From positions 1-10,112 of the forward strand of contig CALGGT010000007.1 in NCBI GenBank assembly GCA_937915825.1: a stretch of 10,112 nucleotides of DNA. The letters run 5' to 3'. The DNA is from an uncultured Eubacterium sp. GTDB lineage: Bacteria; Bacillota; Clostridia; Lachnospirales; Lachnospiraceae. The position numbers and the translations under genes were made by a program. This document shows, piece by piece, positions 6,232 through 10,112 of this stretch; within the stretch, counting starts at the first letter, position 1, and each line of letters begins with the position of its first letter. Under the pieces are notes generated by a model that was not told the origin of the DNA, made no database searches, and worked only from the letters and a program-made list of their open reading frames with translations.

Positions 6232-7242
6232 CTATTCCGAATCCGGATCTTGTCCTTGATCCCAGTCTTCACCCGGTATCCGATCTTCCGTTTCCAGCGC
6301 CTTCTCTGACACCTGATCTGCGACCTCCTGCACCGTCTCCGACACCTGGTCTTCAACCTCTTGCACATTTCCTGCAAGATCCACGTTTCCAAGGTTTTCT
6401 CCGGCTCCCTCGAAACCTACGTTCCTACTTTGATCTATGACCGATCCTTCTCCGGATTCATTCCATTCTTTTTTACGATTCTTTGAAGACTGAATGATTG
6501 CGAAGATGATCACTGCGAGTAAAAGAAGAATGATCAGGCAACCAAGGACGATCAACCAAGGGAACGCACCGGGATCTTTAAAAGTAAAATCAATGTTTTG
6601 ACTTTCCATGGTACTAAAATCCCACGTCAACGTTTTCCCGTCTTCCGACACACTGGTGGCGTTATGAGACAAGGGCTTGCTTGGTAAGGTTACGACAAAT
6701 TCCATTTTGATGGAAATCTTGTCGCTATTTTGCTTAATCTTATCCAATTCCCCTTCTTCAAAAGTCGCGCACAAGTTGGATACATAATTCTTCCCTTTCT
6801 TGAAAAAGCCGGCTTTTTCAATTTCAGGGGTTTCCGCAAATACATTGGCACGAGGAGTATCCGGAGACTCCGCTACCAGTTCGTCTAATTTCACCGGTTC
6901 CTTCGTGCGTTTTAGGCCTTTGTGGGTGCCATCATCGTAACGTTCCGGCTTCCCTTCTTCCGCATTTGCTGTTTCAGAATCCGCATCCGACTCCAGATAA
7001 GCCCATCTCTGCTCGTCTGTGATCTCCTCATCGGAGGCGGAGGACTCCGTGGCGTCCGATTGCTGCATTTTGATGAATTGATCGATCATTTCATCATCCA
7101 TGGCTGCCACTGTAGAAACAGATACTTTTTTGTCCTTTGTAATGTCCATGATAACCTGTTCTTTCATTTCGCATCCACACAGGAATACAACGATCAAACA
7201 GGGCAATAATGCACACCATACAAGTTTCTTCATTTCTTTCAT
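6232..7242 (-). CDS. Lipoprotein with a C-terminal membrane helix and cytoplasmic tail
   Basis: 336 residues from the ATG at 7242, chosen because GAGGAA is 8 nt upstream; an upstream in-frame ATG at 7287 lacks a site and would bury the signal peptide. The N-terminus is a lipoprotein signal, with the lipobox LCGC placing the lipidated cysteine at residue 24. The next part, VIMDITKDKKVSVSTVAAMD, resembles clostridial lipoproteins whose mature N-terminus is a short beta domain. Residues 60-110 are acidic and low-complexity. Residues 165-225 form a beta-rich segment ending LTWDFSTMESQNIDFTF. A membrane helix lies near 228-251, followed by RKK and an acidic tail of about 80 residues that the positive-inside rule places in the cytoplasm. 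The tail holds two 11-residue repeats (VQEVEDQVSET, VQEVADQVSEK). The protein would be anchored twice, by lipid outside and by the helix. Role unknown; probably paired with the secreted protein gene downstream. Confidence 0.85.
   Translation of the reverse strand: MKEMKKLVWCALLPCLIVVFLCGCEMKEQVIMDITKDKKVSVSTVAAMDDEMIDQFIKMQQSDATESSASDEEITDEQRWAYLESDADSETANAEEGKPERYDDGTHKGLKRTKEPVKLDELVAESPDTPRANVFAETPEIEKAGFFKKGKNYVSNLCATFEEGELDKIKQNSDKISIKMEFVVTLPSKPLSHNATSVSEDGKTLTWDFSTMESQNIDFTFKDPGAFPWLIVLGCLIILLLLAVIIFAIIQSSKNRKKEWNESGEGSVIDQSRNVGFEGAGENLGNVDLAGNVQEVEDQVSETVQEVADQVSEKALETEDRIPGEDWDQGQDPDSE
6304..6369. repeat. Two 33-bp tandem repeats in the cytoplasmic tail of the lipoprotein
   Basis: Units 6304-6336 and 6337-6369 are similar over their length and encode the duplicated 11-residue V-Q-E-V-x-D-Q-V-S-E-x segment, which has the spacing of an 11-residue amphipathic or coiled-coil repeat. 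Confidence 0.7.
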
Positions 7243-7290
7243 AATTCTTATTCCTCGTACAATAATCTCTCGTATTGAATCTTTCAAATT

Positions 7291-8052
7291 CTACAACAAC
7301 GTAAAGCCGCCATCCGGGCAGATCTCCGCGCCATGAAAATATGCTGCATCCTCACTTGCAAGGAAAACAATTGTTTTTGCAACTTCCATCGGATCTCCCG
7401 CACGTTCTGCCGGACTTGCCTTTACCAAGGGAACAAAAGGAATACTGTCATCCTTCATTGCCTCTTGAACCATACGAGTTGCAATGTATCCCGGTTCCAC
7501 GCAGTTCACACGGATGTTATCGTGTCCGTAGAAGAAGGCAAGTTGCCTGGTAATTCCCAGGATCGCGTGTTTGGATACCGTATAAACGATCGGTCCTCTT
7601 CCGGCACCGGTGCTGGCAATGGAACCAATGTTTACAATGGCTCCGCCGCCATTTTCTTTCATATAAGGCGCTACCATCTGACTTAAGAAGAACGGAATCT
7701 TAGCATTGACTGCCATAACCCGGTCATATTCTTCTTCCGTGACATCGGCCGGCGTCCATGTAATGGGATCATCGGCGCCTGCGTTATTCACCAGAATATC
7801 GATTCTTCCAAAACGTTCGATGGTGTCATCGATCAGCCCCTGCAAACTGGCAACCTGCGTTAAATCCGTTTTCCGGAAAAAAGCATCACTTCCAGCTGCT
7901 TTGACAAGTTCAACACTTTTCTGTCCACGTTCTTCATTGGTTCCTACGACTACTACCTTGGCTCCTTCCTGTGCGAAAGCTTCTGCCGTAGCTGCACCAA
8001 TCCCCCCAGTTGCTCCAGTAATAATCGCTACTTTTCCTTCGAGTTTTTTCAT
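7291..8052 (-). CDS. Classical short-chain dehydrogenase/reductase (SDR)
   Basis: A 253-residue NAD(P)(H)-dependent oxidoreductase of the FabG-like classical SDR group, cytoplasmic, normally a tetramer. The sequence shows the cofactor motif TGATGGIG at 12-19, D63 in the adenine-contacting DLT, NNAG at 89-92, catalytic N116, S144 (NIGS), Y157 and K161 (YTVSK), and the PG motif at 187-188. The end of strand 2 reads VVVVGTNEE without the aspartate typical of strict NAD enzymes, so cofactor preference is open. The substrate cannot be told; isolated genes of this type act on 3-oxoacyl groups, sugars, polyols or bile acids. AAGGAG lies 8-9 nt before the ATG. It is the first gene after the promoter at 8174-8202, and the lipoprotein gene follows 48 nt later with no terminator. 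Confidence 0.93.
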   Translation of the reverse strand: MKKLEGKVAIITGATGGIGAATAEAFAQEGAKVVVVGTNEERGQKSVELVKAAGSDAFFRKTDLTQVASLQGLIDDTIERFGRIDILVNNAGADDPITWTPADVTEEEYDRVMAVNAKIPFFLSQMVAPYMKENGGGAIVNIGSIASTGAGRGPIVYTVSKHAILGITRQLAFFYGHDNIRVNCVEPGYIATRMVQEAMKDDSIPFVPLVKASPAERAGDPMEVAKTIVFLASEDAAYFHGAEICPDGGFTLL

Positions 8053-8173
8053 TTTTGATTGCTCCTTTCATGTTAAACAAAATACCTTTTTTCGTTGCCT
8101 GTAATTCCATCATGATCCAAACTCATAGTAATCCATCCATTTATTCGAAAGGGTAGGACAGGCGAACAATTAT

Positions 8174-8202
8174 ATTATAACATATTTTCCCATAAAAGTG
8201 AA
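8174..8202 (-). promoter_or_regulatory. Sigma-A promoter for the SDR/lipoprotein operon
   Basis: On the - strand TTCACT (8202-8197), a 17-bp spacer and TATAAT (8179-8174) form a promoter with an extended -10 (TGT before TATAAT). The leader to the ATG would be about 115 nt. Confidence 0.7.
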
Positions 8203-8221
8203 TAGCAAAGGCGTTTATAAT

Positions 8222-8260
8222 AAAAAAACCTCGGAAAACCGTATAGCGGCATTTCCGAGG
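8222..8260 (-). terminator. Rho-independent terminator of the hsp20 gene
   Basis: On the - strand CCTCGGAAA pairs with TTTCCGAGG (8260-8252 with 8237-8229), with a further inner CCG/CGG pairing. Seven U follow (8228-8222). It separates the heat-shock gene from the operon promoter just beyond. Confidence 0.88.
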
Positions 8261-8319
8261 CAATGGTAATTGGGTATTTTCTTTTTTCTGACAACGTTAT
8301 CTCCGTATGCCCTTTTGGG

Positions 8320-8781
8320 TTATCCCTCAATGGATACAAGGGTTTTTTCCGGAACTTCCGGTTGTTTTTCTTTCTTGGGGATCGTTAACTTCAGGATTCC
8401 CTGATCCAATTTCGCTTGAATATCCTCCACGGTTAGATTCTTCCCCACATAGAAGCTGCGGGAAACATTCCCTACATAGCGTTCCTTTCGGATCACCTTC
8501 TTACCGGTTTCATCCTTTTCCTCCTGATTCACTTCCTTCTTCGCTTCGATGACAAGCATACCCTTTTGAAGAGAAATTTGAATCTCATCTTTGTTGTATC
8601 CGGGAACTTCTACCTGCACTTCATACGCCGTGTCCCCTTCTACCACATCGGTTTTCATCAAGTTCTTCGCCAAGGGTTTCTCTCCTTTATGACCCTTTTC
8701 TACATAAGGAAATCCACAATCAAAATCATCCATCCAATCATTTACAAAACTTTCTCCGAAAAAACCAGGTAAATATAACAT
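8320..8781 (-). CDS. Hsp20/alpha-crystallin family small heat-shock protein
   Basis: A 153-residue ATP-independent holdase that binds unfolding proteins in the cytoplasm during heat or other stress and forms large oligomers. A short N-terminal arm (1-40, aromatic and acidic) is followed by the alpha-crystallin domain, about 41-136: MKTDVVEGDTAYEVQVEVPG, then LQKGMLVIEAKK, RKERYVGNVSRSF, and the family signature A-x4-GIL at 123-130 (AKLDQGIL) with LTIPK after it. A C-terminal V-x-I motif (VSI at 149-151) can dock between dimers. AAGGAGG lies about 8 nt before the ATG. The gene stands alone: it has its own CIRCE-controlled promoter upstream and its own terminator at 8222-8260. Regulation by the repressor HrcA follows from the operator. 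Confidence 0.95.
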   Translation of the reverse strand: MLYLPGFFGESFVNDWMDDFDCGFPYVEKGHKGEKPLAKNLMKTDVVEGDTAYEVQVEVPGYNKDEIQISLQKGMLVIEAKKEVNQEEKDETGKKVIRKERYVGNVSRSFYVGKNLTVEDIQAKLDQGILKLTIPKKEKQPEVPEKTLVSIEG

Positions 8782-8809
8782 AAGTCATTCCTCCTTTTCA
8801 TTGCGGAGT

Positions 8810-8826
8810 CCGGATTTCCCATCCGG
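8810..8826 (-). other. Hairpin in the hsp20 5' leader
   Basis: CCGGAT and ATCCGG (8826-8821 with 8815-8810) form a 6-bp stem with a 5-nt loop, just upstream of the Shine-Dalgarno. The adjacent ACTCC could also pair with GGAGG of the ribosome binding site over 4 bp. Whether it affects translation is unknown. Confidence 0.4.
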
Positions 8827-8853
8827 GCTGTTCTTTTCTTAACTTCTAACTAT

Positions 8854-8882
8854 GTTATACCACTTTTATTAGCACTCGTCAA
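8854..8882 (-). promoter_or_regulatory. Sigma-A promoter of hsp20
   Basis: On the - strand TTGACG (8882-8877), a 17-bp spacer and TATAAC (8859-8854). The predicted transcription start near 8847 leaves a leader of about 66 nt. The -35 lies inside the CIRCE element. Confidence 0.8.
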
Positions 8883-8895
8883 GTGTGAGTGCTAA
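8869..8895. promoter_or_regulatory. CIRCE operator (HrcA binding site)
   Basis: TTAGCACTC (8869-8877), a 9-bp spacer and GAGTGCTAA (8887-8895) match the CIRCE consensus exactly. It covers the -35 box of the hsp20 promoter, so HrcA binding would block RNA polymerase and release on heat shock would induce the gene. Confidence 0.96.
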
Positions 8896-8952
8896 TAATT
8901 TTGTGAACTTTTTGTGAACACCTGGTAACTCCAGGACTTCCGCACCGAAGCC

Positions 8953-9006
8953 CCATACCAATGAAGATTTCCCATACACCCATACCAAAGAGGATTTCCC
9001 ATACAC
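8953..9006. repeat. Two 27-bp tandem repeats in the intergenic region
   Basis: Units 8953-8979 and 8980-9006 are identical at 25 of 27 positions and each contains CCATACCAA and ATTTCCCATACAC. They lie between the sortase-like gene's terminator and the hsp20 promoter and encode nothing evident. The rest of 8896-9010 has only small inverted repeats, such as CCTGG/CCAGG at 8921-8935. Confidence 0.8.
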
Positions 9007-9010
9007 CCGT

Positions 9011-9069
9011 AAAAAAAAGATACCCGACACGTTTGTAATAGATTTTCCATCTAAATACTACGTGCCGGG
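9011..9069 (-). terminator. Rho-independent terminator of the sortase-like gene
   Basis: On the - strand CCCGGCACGT (9069-9060) pairs with ACGTGTCGGG (9032-9023) over 10 bp with one G-U pair. The long loop contains an inner TAGAT/ATCTA hairpin. Eight U (9018-9011) follow after 4 nt. Confidence 0.85.
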
Positions 9070-9103
9070 CGTGAAAGGGCTATGTAAAGGTTTTCTTTTT
9101 CTA

Positions 9104-9808
9104 TTAACTTAAACTTCCCAAAGTCTCCGTGGATTCCAGGGTACCGATCAAAAGCTTGCGCTTGGAACCTGCGTATTTAACCGCCGAAAGGAATAAGTAT
9201 TCCCCATCCTGGTTCAAGCCATAGCGCTTACAGAATTCTTTCTTTCCCGATTGCTCCAGAAAAGTCATCAGATCCCGATCATCCTCGGTTACATATTTGG
9301 TGATCGTATAGACCCGCACCTTATCTTCCGTTTGGAAGAAAAACTTTTTATGGTCGGTCATAAAAGAAGGATCTTTAAATTTACTGATCTTCCCAAACAT
9401 GCTGCCAAAAATCATATCATGTCCATACACAACGGTTAAAAAATCCCCATCTTCTACTCTCTCCTTCATATAAAGAGATCCTGCAAAGGAGAACACACCG
9501 TTAAATCTCTGATATAAATAACGATCATCATTGGAAATTGCCACCGGATTATCCACATCAATGCCCGGGACAACCAGCCACGCACAGCCTCCATTCTTCT
9601 TAAAATCCCCCCAACTAATGATATGGGTGCTGGCTCTGGCGCTTCCTTCTTCCTGCTTTTCGTCCAACTGGATCCATTTTTTTCCGGTTTCTCCCTTATC
9701 GAATACTAGAAATCCAATGATCCCCAGCAAAACAACGGCCATTATAATCGGCAGCATAACTCTCCATACGCGTTCTTTTGTACTTGGTTCACCTTTTATC
9801 TTACTCAT
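9104..9808 (-). CDS. Class B sortase homologue lacking the catalytic cysteine (pseudo-sortase)
   Basis: 234 residues from the ATG at 9808; an in-frame ATG at 9817 lies directly against the purine-rich site and is less likely. There is a basic cytoplasmic start, one membrane helix (about 17-36), then an extracellular sortase domain. Class B features are GIDVDNPV (82-89), the catalytic histidine H130 in VVYGHDM followed by FGSMFG, and a C-terminal strand LFLSAVKYAGSKRKLLIGTL. In active SrtB the equivalent strand reads LSTCxY. Here T and C are replaced by A209 and V210, read directly from the codons GCG GTT, while the flanking S208, Y212 and a candidate arginine R217 remain. Without the nucleophile, transpeptidation of surface proteins is not expected. 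The frame is intact with promoter and terminator, so this looks like a maintained non-catalytic paralogue, not a decayed gene. No sorting-signal substrate gene is in the window. Confidence 0.85.
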   Translation of the reverse strand: MSKIKGEPSTKERVWRVMLPIIMAVVLLGIIGFLVFDKGETGKKWIQLDEKQEEGSARASTHIISWGDFKKNGGCAWLVVPGIDVDNPVAISNDDRYLYQRFNGVFSFAGSLYMKERVEDGDFLTVVYGHDMIFGSMFGKISKFKDPSFMTDHKKFFFQTEDKVRVYTITKYVTEDDRDLMTFLEQSGKKEFCKRYGLNQDGEYLFLSAVKYAGSKRKLLIGTLESTETLGSLS

Positions 9809-9833
9809 CGCTCTCATCCCTCTCTCTGCTTTT

Positions 9834-9842
9834 ATTATACCA
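9834..9842 (-). promoter_or_regulatory. Extended -10 promoter of the sortase-like gene
   Basis: On the - strand TGG followed by TATAAT (9842-9834) gives an extended -10. No good -35 is present at the usual spacing. The leader would be about 20 nt to the ATG at 9808. Confidence 0.6.
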
Positions 9843-9913
9843 CAAAACGATATATTTAGAAAGAAAATATTTACCTATTTGTGATTTTTGTTATCTGAGA
9901 TAAGAACGATCCT

Positions 9914-10112
9914 TTACGAATGTTCCATCCGCCAACGAATGCAGCGATTCAGATAATGAACGTAATCCGGATTCTTACACATTCCCTTGCCTTCCACATC
10001 GGAAATCTTCGCCACATCCATTCCATTGCAAAAGGTCGTCTTCATAACAATATTTAACGCCTCAACCTTCGTGTCATTGGAAATATAGGTTCCGATCCCG
10101 AATGCCACCTTC
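9914..10112 (-). CDS. pncB: Nicotinate phosphoribosyltransferase, C-terminal part (partial)
   Basis: The last 65 codons of a gene that runs off the right edge. The residues FGIGTYISND, LNIVMKTTFCNG, VAKISDVEGKGMC and PDYVHYL match the conserved C-terminal part of nicotinate phosphoribosyltransferase (consensus FGVGTxLxND, LNIVxKMxExNGxPVAKLSDxPGK, MC). This enzyme makes nicotinate mononucleotide from nicotinate and PRPP in the NAD salvage (Preiss-Handler) pathway in the cytoplasm. An internal GTG at 10108 is not a start, because homology continues across it to the window edge. There is no clear terminator after the TAA, only a short inverted repeat TTATC/GATAA near 9891-9903. Some read-through into the sortase-like gene about 105 nt downstream is therefore possible. 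Confidence 0.9.
   Translation of the reverse strand, partial: KVAFGIGTYISNDTKVEALNIVMKTTFCNGMDVAKISDVEGKGMCKNPDYVHYLNRCIRWRMEHS

Noticed and set aside
6135..6440. Proline-rich 101-codon open frame on the + strand
   Set aside because: It is the complement of repeat-rich coding sequence of two - strand genes and has no ribosome binding site.
7249..7283. Possible internal promoter before the lipoprotein gene (TTGAAA, 17 bp, TATTGT)
   Set aside because: The -10 matches at only four positions, and the gap lacks a terminator, so co-transcription from the SDR promoter is simpler.
7706..8104. 132-codon open frame antisense to the SDR gene
   Set aside because: A shadow of a gene with all catalytic motifs intact; no independent signals.

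Overview
The window looks like chromosomal DNA of a Gram-positive anaerobe of the Firmicutes, most likely Clostridia (Lachnospiraceae-like). The evidence is: AGGAGG-type ribosome binding sites before nearly every gene, sigma-A promoters with extended -10 boxes, a perfect CIRCE/HrcA operator, hairpin-plus-U-tract terminators, lipoprotein and class B sortase-type surface proteins, and moderate GC. The species assignment is inference.

Left end (1-992, + strand): an AT-rich stretch unlike the rest. It holds the last 25 codons of an unknown gene, its terminator, several copies of a short repeat that carries that gene's stop-codon context, a possible gene fragment, and an intact 118-residue acidic protein closed by a strong terminator. 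The layout resembles a decayed toxin/immunity cassette, but no family was recognised.

ABC transporter operon (1060-4459, + strand): four tightly coupled genes. They are a permease with a roughly 320-residue extracytoplasmic C-terminal part resembling a non-catalytic, truncated M1-aminopeptidase-like module; a canonical ATPase; a second six-helix permease-like protein; and an 83-residue small membrane protein. A T-rich tandem repeat fills the leader and a hairpin containing the last stop codon closes the operon.

Leftward operon (8179 down to about 4540, - strand): a good promoter drives a classical short-chain dehydrogenase, a lipoprotein that also has a C-terminal membrane helix and cytoplasmic tail, a secreted protein with a DxDxDG calcium-loop-like motif, a small nitroreductase, and possibly a 27-residue ORF. 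The two envelope proteins are 14 nt apart and probably act together; the two flavin/nicotinamide enzymes flank them.

Stress and surface region (8222-10112, - strand): an Hsp20 small heat-shock protein under a CIRCE operator that overlaps its promoter, with its own terminator; a class B sortase homologue whose catalytic cysteine is replaced by valine, also with its own promoter and terminator; and the 3' end of nicotinate phosphoribosyltransferase (pncB) running off the right edge.

The observations most worth a second look are the cysteine-less pseudo-sortase, the ABC permease carrying a peptidase-like ectodomain without HExxH, and the repeated gene-end motif beside the orphan immunity-like gene.
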